A stretch of DNA of 64,000 nt from Gracilaria domingensis (taxonomy: Eukaryota; Rhodophyta; Florideophyceae; Gracilariales; Gracilariaceae), in assembly GCA_022539475.1 (NCBI GenBank), contig VCMS01000139.1, forward strand, positions 248,001-312,000, read 5' to 3'. Shown here in pieces: positions 8,654 to 18,372 of the stretch. The stretch's first letter is position 1, and the number at the start of each line of letters is the position of its first letter. The translations under genes were made by a program, and so were the position numbers. The notes under the pieces are model-generated. The model was given only the letters and a program-made list of their open reading frames with translations, did no database searches and was not told where the DNA came from.

Positions 8654-10243
8654 GCTCGCGGGGCTATGATGTCACCAAGTGAGAGAGTGTGAGTGTGTGT
8701 AAAAGTTGAGTGAGTCGAGTTTGAGTTTAAGAGTTGTGTGTTGAGTGAGGCGAGTGGAGCGGGGGTGGGGGCAGGGGGTGTGGGGGAGGAAAAGGGAGGG
8801 TGGACGGTGGGGGGGAGAAGGCGGGGGAGCGGTATTTGTAACGCTGGAGGGTTTGTGGAGCGCGGACGCGCGCGGCGCGCAGGCTCGCTGCACGCGCTGC
8901 CAAAGTTTGGACGCTGTGCAGTAACTTTACACGGCGGACGAAGGCGCGCGCGCGTGACGGGCGCACGCGTGAACTGGAAGGTGCGCCTGCCTGCAAGGCG
9001 TGACGCGCGGCCGAAGTGGCGGGCTGGCGCGGGCGCGGGGCGCGATGCGAGCGCTGAGCTAAGCGCGTCTCGTTTCGTTTCGTCTCGGCGCCGATGCGTG
9101 TCGCGCGCCGCCACCGCGGCGCACAGCTACACGTGCCGGTGAGCGGCTGCTGGCGGCGGCCGCGCGCGCCGGCGCGCGCGAATCAATTCAGCGCGGCAGC
9201 TGTAGTAGCTGCTGCCGGCGCACGGCTCGTCGAACAAGATGCATGAATCTATCAAAGCGGCGCGGGATTGAGGCAACGCGCTGCGCATCAATTCAGCGCA
9301 CGCCGTCTGCACGTGCGCGCCGCGAGAAAAGGCGCAGCAACGCAGCGCGCCGCGCTGGCCGCGCTGCCACGGCGCGCGCAAATTAACGACGCCTACAGCT
9401 GATTTTGCGCCGCCAGTTCACGTCTTGTTGCCGCCCTGTTGCCCCCCGGCCCCACACGTGGCCGCGTGGCGCAGCCCTCCGCCCCCCCCCCCCCGCCGAA
9501 TTTGTCAACAGCGTGCGCCAGCTGTGTTGACGCCCGCCGCCGCTGACGTCAACTGCCACCAAAAGGAATTATTCACGCATGACGCGCTCGGCCCCAAACC
9601 AAACGCACCAGCGTAAACCGACCGCGGACACTCGCGTTGACCGCGTACTTCTGGTCCTGTGCGGCTTTCAAATTTATCGCCTTGCTTGCTTGTTTGCTTC
9701 CCGGCGGAGCCTCTTCAACACCTATCTCAATCGCCATGACATCGCGCTCATCGTGTAAAGTCAGTGCTCCAACCTGTCACTGCTCGCAAACCACGTCTCA
9801 ACATTTCCGCACAGGGGGATCACGCCCTGATTCTGGATCAGGGCGTGATTGCCCCCCAACTCCGCAACTCCGCAAGCTATAAGCTGTCGGCATCATTGTT
9901 GATGCTACTCTGCGCATTGCGCGTGTTCTCAGAATGCCTTACATGGCCCTCAAAGCTTGCCGTAAAACAACAAACTCATGTCAAAATAGCCACAATCACG
10001 AGTGTTTGCTTACATTCAACTCAGAGCTTTCGTTATAACCGTCGAACAACTCATGCAACCCCAAAAAAAGATTCTGGCTCGGTGGACATCCTGCCATGAT
10101 AATATGCAGTTGCAAGCTGGTCCGTGAATGCAAACTTGCTAGTAGTAGAGCAAAAGCTGCAGTGGTTTCAGCACGAGCACGTATCCTTCCCGAGTCGGAA
10201 AAAGCCACGCGTCACAAGCCGTACTTCCTCTCCCCTCTGCGCT
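8654..10243. other. Intergenic: G-rich tract, CGCG-rich block and a strong hairpin
   Basis: 8758-8830 has many runs of 3-7 G on the plus strand (possible G-quadruplexes), just upstream of the Gly-rich gene. 8840-9400 is a CGCG-rich block with a 13-bp direct repeat ATCAATTCAGCGC near 9181 and 9288. A run of 14 C begins at 9483. A hairpin lies at 9814-9856. No gene recognised. Confidence 0.55.
9814..9856. repeat. Strong hairpin, 13-bp perfect stem extended by G5/C5 arms
   Basis: ATCACGCCCTGAT (9819-9831) and its exact inverse (9837-9849) are separated by TCTGG. The stem is extended by GGGGG on the left and CCCCC on the right after a 2-nt bulge. It lies about 390 bp downstream of the stop of the minus-strand gene at 10244. 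A role in transcript ending is possible but unproven. Confidence 0.65.
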
Positions 10244-10891
10244 TCAAACTCCTTGTATGGCTGATGCTATGCCTTTGATAGCCTCATCTCGCTGCGCTTC
10301 GCCGTAGCCCCATTTTTTTGCAAATCCACCAAAAGTGCCTTCGTCTTCTCGAAGACCCCTTGCAAACTCATGAGCAACCTGTTTCACGCTTTCATTTTCA
10401 GACACAACCTTGAGCAAACTCACAGCACGTCTAGCAGTAAGTTCACTTCCTTTCAACAATTCGTCGTCGCCGCGTTCTCTATAAAACACAACCATGGCAT
10501 TCGGCATCACCACATTGGTTACCAGCAACTTTCGCAAATCCTCTCCAACAGCGTCATCTCTGGAGGCAACCTCCTCAATCAACGCGGCAAACTGCGCGTC
10601 AAGAGGCTCATCACAATGCGGGACATTGGGGTTGGACAGCACGGTGACTAGCATGCCTCGCGCCCCATCGCGCGTTTGTAGCAGCTCTTTCACTAGAGGA
10701 ATGTTAGCAGATTGCGTTGGTTTCTGCACTCCCAGCAGCTCGGCAGAATGATCGACTGTGGCCGGGAAACGGGCTGCTCGGATGGTTGGAAGATCTAATG
10801 TCATGCGTGACGACGTGCGGAACGTTTGCAGAGCGAACGTGGGACGGCTAACTAGACGGAGGGATGTTGCAGCGACGAAGAATGTTAGCAT
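10244..10891 (-). CDS. Conserved-looking soluble protein with organelle-type presequence, function unknown
   Basis: 215 residues from the ATG at 10891 (A at -3), chosen over an upstream ATG at 10966 and a still longer open frame that has no support. The first ~35 residues (MLTFFVAATSLRLVSRPTFA...) are hydrophobic/Ser/Arg-rich without acids and contain Phe residues, as in red-algal plastid or mitochondrial presequences. The mature part is helical and charged, with NIPLVKELLQTRDGARGML, NPNVPHCDEPLDAQFAALIEEV and FAKKWGYGEAQRDEAIKGI. No catalytic motif or named domain was recognised. Two 11-bp tandem repeats lie upstream. Function cannot be given; plastid location is an inference. Confidence 0.6.
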   Translation of the reverse strand: MLTFFVAATSLRLVSRPTFALQTFRTSSRMTLDLPTIRAARFPATVDHSAELLGVQKPTQSANIPLVKELLQTRDGARGMLVTVLSNPNVPHCDEPLDAQFAALIEEVASRDDAVGEDLRKLLVTNVVMPNAMVVFYRERGDDELLKGSELTARRAVSLLKVVSENESVKQVAHEFARGLREDEGTFGGFAKKWGYGEAQRDEAIKGIASAIQGV

Positions 10892-11171
10892 CGTTGGCTT
10901 GCTGCTGGAGAGAGCGTGGGCTTGCTTTTGGACGGGCGTAAGGAAGATGGCAGTGTCGCAGTTCATGGAGGGCGGGAGACGTCGGAGATGCAGCAACAAG
11001 ATGCTTCCATGACGAAAGTTGAAAAACTTTAAAATTGTTTCACATCTTTTTGTGGCAGCCAGATCGCGCCGCCCAAATTTTGTCATCAAGATCATCTTCG
11101 TGGCAAAGCCATTGGGGCGGTGCGCTGGTCCTGCTGCTGTCGTGGTCTTCTCTGTTATGCTGGAGTGGTTG

Positions 11172-11202
11172 GCGCGCTTGTTGCGCGCTTGTTGCGCGCT
11201 TG
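11172..11202. repeat. 11-bp tandem repeat (GCGCGCTTGTT), nearly 3 units
   Basis: Units at 11172-11182, 11183-11193 and a 9-bp partial at 11194-11202, upstream of the organelle-type protein gene. Confidence 0.7.
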
Positions 11203-11639
11203 AAGAGGTGTCTGAGCGCAAGAACGTTGTTCCAAGCAGGTTGTGTCGTTGTGCTGGGACATGTTGAATTAATGCGCTCACATGTTGCACAAGGGTAATT
11301 CACATGACGAGGACAAGCGTATTGCTAAGCCTGATGTTGAGGCTTGAGATTATGGCGAACGCTGTTAGCTTATCGCTCTTGACAAGATGTGCGTCGAATA
11401 TGTGATTGTCTTCTATGTTGAGCGAAGGTACGATAGATGGTGCTGGTTTTGAGGTAGAGTCAATTCCCCCGAAATGACTTTCGAACTCTTGGCTTTTTGT
11501 GCAAAACGCGATCAAAAGGGTTTTGAGACAGTCTTCCATCGGCCGAGAATCGAAGGTATGACGTCTCCGATGTTCAACGTGGCTGCATGAAGAAGGCGCA
11601 TGTGTCGTACGACGACGCTATTGGGACACGTCGTGGATA

Positions 11640-11830
11640 ACTCCCCTGGGAAGACAGCGTCCAGTTTGGAATCCAAACTTTGGATTCCATCTTGTGTAGT
11701 ACTCGAACCCTACAGTAATTGCGTTCCAGGAAAAGTGCTCGGATTTGCCGAGGGCACATGTAGCTTCTGCATGTGCCCTTGGCAACTTTACACTTTTTCC
11801 CCACGTTCAAGGGCCGCGTCCCCAGGCCAC
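11640..11830. repeat. Foldback-rich segment (~190 bp) with nested inverted repeats
   Basis: An 11-bp perfect hairpin with a 1-nt loop is at 11667-11689. A 10-bp hairpin (AGGGCACATG / CATGTGCCCT, 9-nt loop) is at 11751-11779 and extends outward as an imperfect stem of about 36 bp (GGAAAAGTG... against its inverse near 11785-11805). CCTGGG-type ends lie near 11645 and 11825. It may be a decayed MITE or a structured RNA; no coding sense was found. Confidence 0.5.
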
Positions 11831-12526
11831 AGGGCCTCAAGCAAAAGCGTGAGAAAAAAGGTCAGGTTTCCAGGTTTCCAGTTTTGCAGGCTGCGTTGCA
11901 ACGCAGGAAGGTAAGGTAAACGCAAAGCGAGCAGAGTGCAGACAGACAAGCGTGGCGATCGATGAGCGATCGATGAGCGATCGATGAGCGTTGAAAGATC
12001 ACTCCAGACTCTTGGAGTTACAAGTCCTCGCGGCTATTCTTGAATCGTGCAGCAGGAGCGGCACGTCACGTGGCAGCCGAAGGTTTGTCGCGCAACCCAT
12101 GACGTCACCACGGCGCACGCAGCGCGCTGACTGATTGGACGCGCCCCGCAACCGCCATGCGAGTCGAGATACGTGGAGCGCGCCAGCACCATTCCCGCAC
12201 GCGCCGCGCGCCGCAGCCGCCGCCACGCTTCGGCGCGCAACACTTCTGCGCGCCGACGGCGCCCGTTGGCGCCGGCGCGCTGATACTCCGCGGTCGCGCA
12301 AAGGTACACGCAGCGCTCCTGCTCGTCCAACCGCCGGCGGCGTCACACAGCACGCCGCAATGGCCACCAACCGCTCGTGCCGACCCGCGCACGGCCCGCG
12401 GTTCCCGCGTGTCTGTCCGCGCAACGTGGTTGCACCGGCTCATTTGATTTGATTCACAGTGCGCAACGTGCTTTCTTCCCAAACCTCTGCGCGGGCCCCC
12501 GTCGCTTGTCGTGCCCGCGCAAACCG
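11831..12526. other. Intergenic with GCGATCGATGA tandem repeat and CGCG-rich promoter block
   Basis: Three exact copies of the 11-bp unit GCGATCGATGA occupy 11955-11987. 12080-12440 is CGCG-rich, like the blocks before other secreted-protein genes. Long open frames here are products of GC-rich sequence and are not counted as genes. Confidence 0.55.
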
Positions 12527-12533
12527 TATAAAA
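12527..12533 (+). promoter_or_regulatory. TATA box of the two-domain secreted protein gene
   Basis: TATAAAA, 172 bp before the ATG at 12699, at the edge of a CGCG-rich block; followed by a pyrimidine-rich leader (about 12541-12698). Confidence 0.65.
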
Positions 12534-12698
12534 CGCGCAGACAGTCGTCCCTCTCCTCATCGCCCTTTGCCTCCCCGCGGGTCAGTTGTTACCAAACACC
12601 TCTCGTGTGTAAAGTTACTGTGCGAACAACTACCATCCTTACATCCACCCACCACCCACTATTCCACACCCGACCGTCATTCGATCCTGCTTGTCATC

Positions 12699-13736
12699 AT
12701 GTCGCGCTTGCTTTTTGCCCTCTCTATCGGCGTGCTCTTCGCCCTAGCGCACAGCCAAACGTTGCAAATCTACCAGGCTTCCGTCCCGGGTCCCATCGCC
12801 GGATGGCCGGCCGGCCCCGTGTTGCCTGCCGACATCACTCTCTGCCAAGATGATTTGCCGTCCCCCTTCACCGTTGTTTGTTTCCCACCCGAAGGCGTGT
12901 CTGTTTCGTACGCCAGGTTCTATCTCAACAGAGAAATGGTCCGCACTGAGAGAGTCGCTCCGTACGTTATCACAGGAGATGTGTCTGGTTCGGGAGCATT
13001 CCCGTGGAACAATCCGCCCGCCGTGAGCGAAATCACCTGTAGGTTGAGTGGTGGTCAGAATGTCACCTCCACCATCAGCTTCTCTTGTGGCGGCAGTGCT
13101 CCCAGTATGGCTCCGCCGGCCACCATGCCTGCTACTACTACCATGGCGCAGACTACTACCGCCGCTCCGCCCACTACGCCAGCGGTTGTCATGCCGCGTG
13201 CCGCTACTGGTTCTGGTTGCGTGTACATGCCAGCTACTGGCTACGACAGCAAGACTGGTGCTTGGATCGAAGGTGGTGGCGGTATGCAGTACAAATTCGA
13301 CGACCCTTCCAGGAAGACCGACAAGCCTGACGCGGCGGTCATGACCTACTCATTCGTGGCGCCTATCACCGGACGCTTTGCCATCACGGTGGATATGTTG
13401 ACTAGCCACGGTACCGAGCACAATGATATCTGGATTGAGATTGAAGGCGTTCCATTCCGCCTCGTGAAGAAGAACTCGTCTCAGGATGGCAAGAGCGGAA
13501 TGAACAAGGCGTACCACAACAGGAATGGACGCTCGAAGATTGTATACACCGTTGACTTTGATGCGCACGTGTTCTCTACGAAGGGGGATCTGCAGGCTGG
13601 GGAGACGTACACGGTCAAGATTGGTGGGCGAAGCACGAAGGTGAGGGTGTATGCGATTATTCTGTTCCCTTGCGAGGCATTCTCCTGTGCCCCTGGTAAT
13701 GAGTGGAACGGCGCTATGAATAGCTGTTCGGCGTAG
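12699..13736 (+). CDS. Secreted two-domain beta-rich protein with Thr/Pro linker, family unknown
   Basis: 345 residues. The signal peptide is residues 1-19 (MSRLLFALSIGVLFALAHS); this ATG is chosen because the longer upstream frame runs through the promoter. An N-terminal beta-rich region (about 20-130, three or more Cys, one NVT sequon) resembles an Ig-like or cell-wall-binding fold. A TMPATTTMAQTTTAAPPTTP linker (about 145-165), probably O-glycosylated, follows. The C-terminal domain (about 173-345) has GSGCVYMPATGYDSKTGAW, ITGRFAITVDMLTSHGTEHND and YTVKIGGRSTKVRVYAIIL, a pattern of strands like a carbohydrate-binding jelly roll, and closes with paired Cys (FPCEAFSCAPG). No enzyme motif. 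Likely a cell-wall protein (inference). Confidence 0.75.
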   Translation: MSRLLFALSIGVLFALAHSQTLQIYQASVPGPIAGWPAGPVLPADITLCQDDLPSPFTVVCFPPEGVSVSYARFYLNREMVRTERVAPYVITGDVSGSGAFPWNNPPAVSEITCRLSGGQNVTSTISFSCGGSAPSMAPPATMPATTTMAQTTTAAPPTTPAVVMPRAATGSGCVYMPATGYDSKTGAWIEGGGGMQYKFDDPSRKTDKPDAAVMTYSFVAPITGRFAITVDMLTSHGTEHNDIWIEIEGVPFRLVKKNSSQDGKSGMNKAYHNRNGRSKIVYTVDFDAHVFSTKGDLQAGETYTVKIGGRSTKVRVYAIILFPCEAFSCAPGNEWNGAMNSCSA

Positions 13737-14379
13737 ATAGTGCCTAAATCGGAGTAACTGGAGTAGATGCTGGCTTGCCGGTTTGCGTAGTGCACATACA
13801 AAAGACTACGATCCACATTGTACATACTGATTAAAATCTTGTGGAAACATGCACGTTGAGAAAGCTCGGCTGCGAAGCCTCGGTGAGGGAGGCTTTGCGA
13901 ACGAGAGAAGAAAGCGACGTATTGCGGAGATGCCCGCGAGTAACGAACGTAGATATACGGGCGATTGGAGGAGCGCTGCTCTGGTGCCAGACGTCTGAGG
14001 CCGGATGCATTGCTCTTGCGCGCGGTCCTTTTGCTTTGCGAGCTGTTGCGGATGGCCGGCCAGCATTGCGAGGCTGTAGCAAGGGTTCGATTCGCATCAA
14101 CGTCTTGTTCGGTTGTGTCCCTGCGCCTCTTCTCCGAGCGGAGCACCACCTCTGTCTGCCGTTGTGATTGTGATTACAGAGGTACAGAACAGGCAGGAGG
14201 ATTGTTGTGAAAGCTTCCTGTTAAGAACACGCATGACACGTACACAACGTACTCCTACAATTAAAAAGAACCGAAAACAATTATCGCCAAGTTTGGATTA
14301 AATCAAGAAGAGCTTTCTTCGCCGGGCATGATGGAGCCCCCACTCCAGCGCAGTCGCAACGCGGGAGTGCGAAGGCCTA
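13737..14379. other. Intergenic, no gene recognised
   Basis: The 3' flank of the secreted gene and 5' flank of CPSF2. One GGTTCGATTC-like T-loop string occurs near 14083, but no tRNA arms surround it. Nothing further supported. Confidence 0.5.
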
Positions 14380-16827
14380 ATGGGCGTCTCGGTGCAGATC
14401 ACCCCCATCTACGGCTCGCACGCCACCTCACACGCTGTCTCCCACCTGCTTACCATCGACGGTTTCAACATCCTGCTCGACATCGGCTGGGACATCTCCT
14501 TCGACCGCGAGCATTTGGAAAACCTACGCGAAATCGCCCCAAAGGTCAACGCCGTCCTACTCTCGCACGCCGACATCTCGCACCTCGGTGCGCTTCCTTA
14601 TGCCTTCCGCTACCTGAAGCTCAACGCCCCTGTGTTTGCAACCCTGCCAGTATGGCGTATGGGTCACATGTTCTTGTACAACGCTTACTTGTCGCGCTCT
14701 GCGCAGACCGAATTCTCCTTGTTCAATTTGGATGACGTCGATTCAGCCTTCGAACTCGAAGACCGCTTTCATCTCCTCAAGTATCAACAGCGCCATCCGC
14801 TCAACGCGTATGGAGCGGACAAGCTCATCATAACTCCTCACGGCGCTGGGCACATGTTGGGCGGAGCTATCTGGAGCATTCAGAAGGAGACCGAGACCAT
14901 TTTGTACGCTGTTCACTTCAATCATCGTCGCGAACGCCACCTCAATCCGACAACGCTCAACTCGTTTTCCCGCCCAAGTCATCTAATAATCTCGGCAACT
15001 CGCGCAGATAGTAAGACAGAGTCTACCAAACCTGCAGCGCTTGTCGATCTTATTCGCTCTACAATCTCGCAATCTGGAAATGTGCTCATTCCCGTTGATA
15101 CGGCCGGTCGAGTCATAGAACTGGCAATTCTGTTGGACGACTTTTGGCAGAATGATAGCTTTCTACGTTCTGCCACTCTGGTCATCCTTCATGACCTTTC
15201 TGTGCGCACGTTTGAGTTTGCAAGGAGTATGATTGAATGGATGAGTGATGAAGTAGTAAGAAGATTTGACGTATCGCGAGATAATATCTTTGATATGAAG
15301 CATGTAAAGTTGCTACAGTCTGTTAAGCAGCTGGATCAATTTTCGAAACCGCTTGTCGTCTTAGCTTCCTCAGTGTCTTTGGAGGTTGGTGCGTCGCGAC
15401 ATCTCTTCACGCAGTGGTGCTCGCAAGCTCAGAATTCAGTAATTCTTATCGATCGTCCACCACCAAATACACTGTATGCGACGCTGCATGACCATGTCAC
15501 AAAAAGTGAGAAAAAGACCTCCTCCGATGATGTGTTTCACATTCCTGTCACAATTCGGAGAAAGGAATATCTGAAGGGCGAAGAATTGCAAAAGTGGCGA
15601 GAGAGCGAAAGACAGAGAAAGGCGGCTGAATTGGAACAGAAACGAAAGGAAGAGGAAGATCGAAAGAAAGAAGAACTCAAGGCTTTGGAAGTAGCGACTA
15701 CTGAGAGCATTGCGCAGGGTTCTGGCAAAATGGATGAAAGGAATGTAGATAACAAATTCAAGGTGGAACACAGAGAACTAAAAGCGGTGAACGACAATTT
15801 GGCGCCGATGGGAGATGATGAAAAGATCTTGGAGTTTATGAGGCATTTTAACGTTGGTCCGAGGAGGCCCAATTTGGCTACGTTTCCCTTTCAACCAGCT
15901 CCAAGACCTTCTTGGGACGAATACGGGCAGATAGTAGACACCAGTTGTTTTATGATCGGCGAAGACCCTGGAGAAGGAGCGCCGTTTAGAGAAGTGGAAG
16001 AGAAGAAGCAAACGGAGATTGCAAACGATGTGGATCTGATTCGAGAGGAAGTGCCAGCAGAGTATGTTGAGGAAGAAGTGACGCTGAATGTAGCGTGTAA
16101 GCTGCATGTGATGGACTTTGCTGGCCTTTGTGATGGAGACTCTCTAAAGCGACTGATGAAGGAAGTGGAGCCGCGGCATGTCTCGTTGGTTGCAGGGAAC
16201 GAGGAAGAAACACAACACTTTAAGCAGTACTTGGAGTCGCAACTATTTGCGCAGAGTCGATTACCAAGCTCTGGGTTTGACAGGAAAGAGGGCTCGTTTG
16301 TTGTGGCACCGCGTGACCTGGAAAGCGTTGATATTACAAGCCGAACCTCAGTGTGTGGATTTTCTCTGCAGGACAAACTGATCAGTGGTTTGAGATGGGA
16401 AACTGTGAATCTGTCGCACATTGCGTTTGTAGATGCGGTGGTGATGCAAGAACGTGACGCAAGCGGGAAACAAATGCTAGCAATGAATGGGACGAGAGAA
16501 GACGAGGACATGATGATAATGACTGACATTGGAGAAAAGAGCGTTGGGGTGAACGGTGCCAGGGACAACGGGGACGCAAGTAGTGGTGGACACGGGACAA
16601 TTATGATTGGGACAGTAATGCTGAATCAGCTGCTGGACAAGCTGAGAAAGGCCGGGCTGAAAGCAGAGTTTGCCGGAGGTGCGTTGTGCGTGCAGAATGC
16701 GGAAACAGGAGTTGTGGTGCTGGTGAAGAAGACGGCGGCGCAGGGCATTGCACTGGAAGGGGCTTTCTCTGAGGAATACATGAAGATTAGAGACGTGCTA
16801 TACGAGGAGCTTATCATTCCCAGATGA
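14380..16827 (+). CDS. CPSF2: Cleavage and polyadenylation specificity factor subunit 2 (CPSF100)
   Basis: 815 residues, close to the usual 740-790, single exon. Nuclear subunit of the pre-mRNA 3'-end processing complex, the pseudo-enzyme partner of the CPSF73 endonuclease. The N-terminus (VQITPIYGSHATSHAVSHLL, IDGFNILLDIGWDISFD) and the metallo-beta-lactamase region fit the family. The site equivalent to the zinc motif HxHxDH reads LLSHADISHLGALPYAF (about 60-76), lacking the metal ligands, as CPSF100 should. A beta-CASP domain follows (about 230-380; GNVLIPVDTAGRVIELAILL). Then come a Lys/Glu-rich charged insert (about 395-450), a second half of the lactamase fold, and a C-terminal domain ending YEELIIPR. 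The start ATG directly precedes the first conserved strand. It is a host housekeeping gene amid secreted-protein genes. Confidence 0.95.
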   Translation: MGVSVQITPIYGSHATSHAVSHLLTIDGFNILLDIGWDISFDREHLENLREIAPKVNAVLLSHADISHLGALPYAFRYLKLNAPVFATLPVWRMGHMFLYNAYLSRSAQTEFSLFNLDDVDSAFELEDRFHLLKYQQRHPLNAYGADKLIITPHGAGHMLGGAIWSIQKETETILYAVHFNHRRERHLNPTTLNSFSRPSHLIISATRADSKTESTKPAALVDLIRSTISQSGNVLIPVDTAGRVIELAILLDDFWQNDSFLRSATLVILHDLSVRTFEFARSMIEWMSDEVVRRFDVSRDNIFDMKHVKLLQSVKQLDQFSKPLVVLASSVSLEVGASRHLFTQWCSQAQNSVILIDRPPPNTLYATLHDHVTKSEKKTSSDDVFHIPVTIRRKEYLKGEELQKWRESERQRKAAELEQKRKEEEDRKKEELKALEVATTESIAQGSGKMDERNVDNKFKVEHRELKAVNDNLAPMGDDEKILEFMRHFNVGPRRPNLATFPFQPAPRPSWDEYGQIVDTSCFMIGEDPGEGAPFREVEEKKQTEIANDVDLIREEVPAEYVEEEVTLNVACKLHVMDFAGLCDGDSLKRLMKEVEPRHVSLVAGNEEETQHFKQYLESQLFAQSRLPSSGFDRKEGSFVVAPRDLESVDITSRTSVCGFSLQDKLISGLRWETVNLSHIAFVDAVVMQERDASGKQMLAMNGTREDEDMMIMTDIGEKSVGVNGARDNGDASSGGHGTIMIGTVMLNQLLDKLRKAGLKAEFAGGALCVQNAETGVVVLVKKTAAQGIALEGAFSEEYMKIRDVLYEELIIPR

Positions 16828-17643
16828 CGGGACCCCCGCACAGGGGGAGTGTCCTCTAGGTACGGGGCGTTGGCAACTTGGTGCCCTTGGTACAGTACCG
16901 TCGGTACAAGACGTGAGAGGCTCACACTCAGAACGGTAGCAGTGCGAATGAATCTACGTGGAGGTCGCGGCGCAGCCGATGAGCAACGGTTGAAGCTGTT
17001 TACAGAAAGGACGCGGGGAGGACCGCGCAACGCGTGCAACAGGCAGGTATGGTGCGCACAGCGGCGTCCTTCTTGCGCAGAGGCTGCGGAGGGGGCCGGG
17101 TGAACGTGACGGCGGTTTGCGCGTAGCAAAGTTGGCTGACGGGAACGCACCCAACCGACGGTGGAACGTGGCCCGCCGGCGGCGCGCGCGGCGGCGGGGT
17201 GAGCAGCGGCGCGCCGCGTGCCGACGCGCGCGGCGCGCACATGGGGCGCGTTTGCGCGCGCGCGCGGCGGCCGCGGGCACTGGCGCCGCCGGCCGTGACG
17301 CGCCGCGGCACGCGCGCACGCCGAAGGTAACCCGGTTTACAGCGCGCCGTGCTGCATTCAGCCGTGGCGCGAGGCGCCGTCGAGCGCCGGAGGCGCGCTG
17401 TTTATAAATCGGTGCGCGTCACGCCATTTACACCCCTCGCACTCGCGCCGGCGCCCCCGGCTCACGCCGTGTCAAGCTCCGCTGTGTAGACGTTCGCCGC
17501 GGCGCGTGGCGCCGCGCCGCTCGCGCAAGCAATTCATCGCCGTCACACTTTTGTCCTCGGACGTGCGTCGCCCGTTTATTGCCAGCGCTTCTCCCCCAAT
17601 TCCACTCGGCGCCGTGCTGCGCCGCCGCGCCGCCTCGCTCCCC
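16828..17643. other. Intergenic: CPSF2 3' flank and CGCG-rich promoter block
   Basis: Immediately after the stop is CCCCC-GCACA-GGGGG (16833-16847). GTACCGTCGGTAC is at 16895-16907. 17100-17640 is very CGCG-rich. No gene recognised. Confidence 0.55.
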
Positions 17644-17651
17644 TATATAAA
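17644..17651 (+). promoter_or_regulatory. TATA box of the secreted superoxide dismutase
   Basis: TATATAAA, 138 bp before the ATG at 17782, at the downstream end of a CGCG-rich block. Confidence 0.7.
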
Positions 17652-17781
17652 CGCGATCGCGCCGCCCGCGTGTGCCAAGCTGCCAGTTCATCCGGCGCGC
17701 ACTCACTCCCATACGTCTCCCGGCTCTAGTTCGTTTCTGACGCTACGCTAACTTGCTTGTTTTGTTTGCCGCTCACCAATC

Positions 17782-18372
17782 ATGTCTCCACACATGTTCT
17801 TGCTGACCCTCTTCCCCTTGCTCTCGCTCAGCTGCGCCACACCCATCTTTTGGAAGAATCCTTGCCTCTCGCAGCCGCCGCTGACGTGCCACTTCATCCC
17901 GACCACCGGGAACAATGTCACAGGAACCGTACACTTCAATCCCTTCTTCATTCGTAACGTCAAGTCGAGGAACCGATGTTTCGTGCGAATCACCGCCTCG
18001 CTCACCGGTCTCACTGCTGGTCCACACGGGTTCCATATTCACACATATGGTGACATTCAGTCTCCAGACGGCAAATCCGCCGGTGGACACTTCACAGATC
18101 CATCTGGCAATGAGCGTCCACACGCTCTCCCAGGCCAGTTCCCCCGTCACTGGGGAGATTTTGGCTCCATCGTCGCTGATGATTACGGAAACGCCACTTA
18201 TGATCGTATCGACTACCTCATCAAATTGCGCGGCATCACCGGTCGTGGCATGATTGTGCATGCCTTGGAGGATATGGGAAGTGACTCGCAGCCGTCTGGA
18301 GCGGCTGGCGCTCGACAGGGGCGATGTGTGATAGGGTTTGCAAACCCTGACTTCTTGCCTACATCATCGTAA
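17782..18372 (+). CDS. Secreted Cu/Zn superoxide dismutase
   Basis: 196 residues. Converts superoxide to hydrogen peroxide and oxygen. The signal peptide is residues 1-20 (MSPHMFLLTLFPLLSLSCAT). The metal ligands are all visible: His85 and His87 in GPHGFHIHTYGD, His103 in SAGGHF, His114, His123 and Asp126 in RHWGDFGSI, and His160 in GRGMIVHALEDMG. The end GARQGRCVIGFANP carries the active-site Arg region and Cys182. The family's usual Cys in loop IV (before the PHFNP-like motif) is absent here (DIQSPDGKSAGGHF), so the conserved disulfide must be missing or made with Cys28, Cys36 or Cys66. It is an extracellular form, probably protecting the cell surface against oxidative burst. Single exon; the start is fixed by the signal peptide and TATA spacing. 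Confidence 0.95.
   Translation: MSPHMFLLTLFPLLSLSCATPIFWKNPCLSQPPLTCHFIPTTGNNVTGTVHFNPFFIRNVKSRNRCFVRITASLTGLTAGPHGFHIHTYGDIQSPDGKSAGGHFTDPSGNERPHALPGQFPRHWGDFGSIVADDYGNATYDRIDYLIKLRGITGRGMIVHALEDMGSDSQPSGAAGARQGRCVIGFANPDFLPTSS

Noticed and set aside
7848-8669. 273-codon Pro-rich frame opposite the Gly-rich gene (similar ones at 25433-25921 and 28080-28313)
   Set aside because: The complement of GGx codons reads as PPx-like codons, so the frame is a mirror of the Gly repeats; no signal peptide, start context or promoter.
14080-14100. tRNA-like T-loop string GGTTCGATTC
   Set aside because: No acceptor, D or anticodon arms can be built around it.
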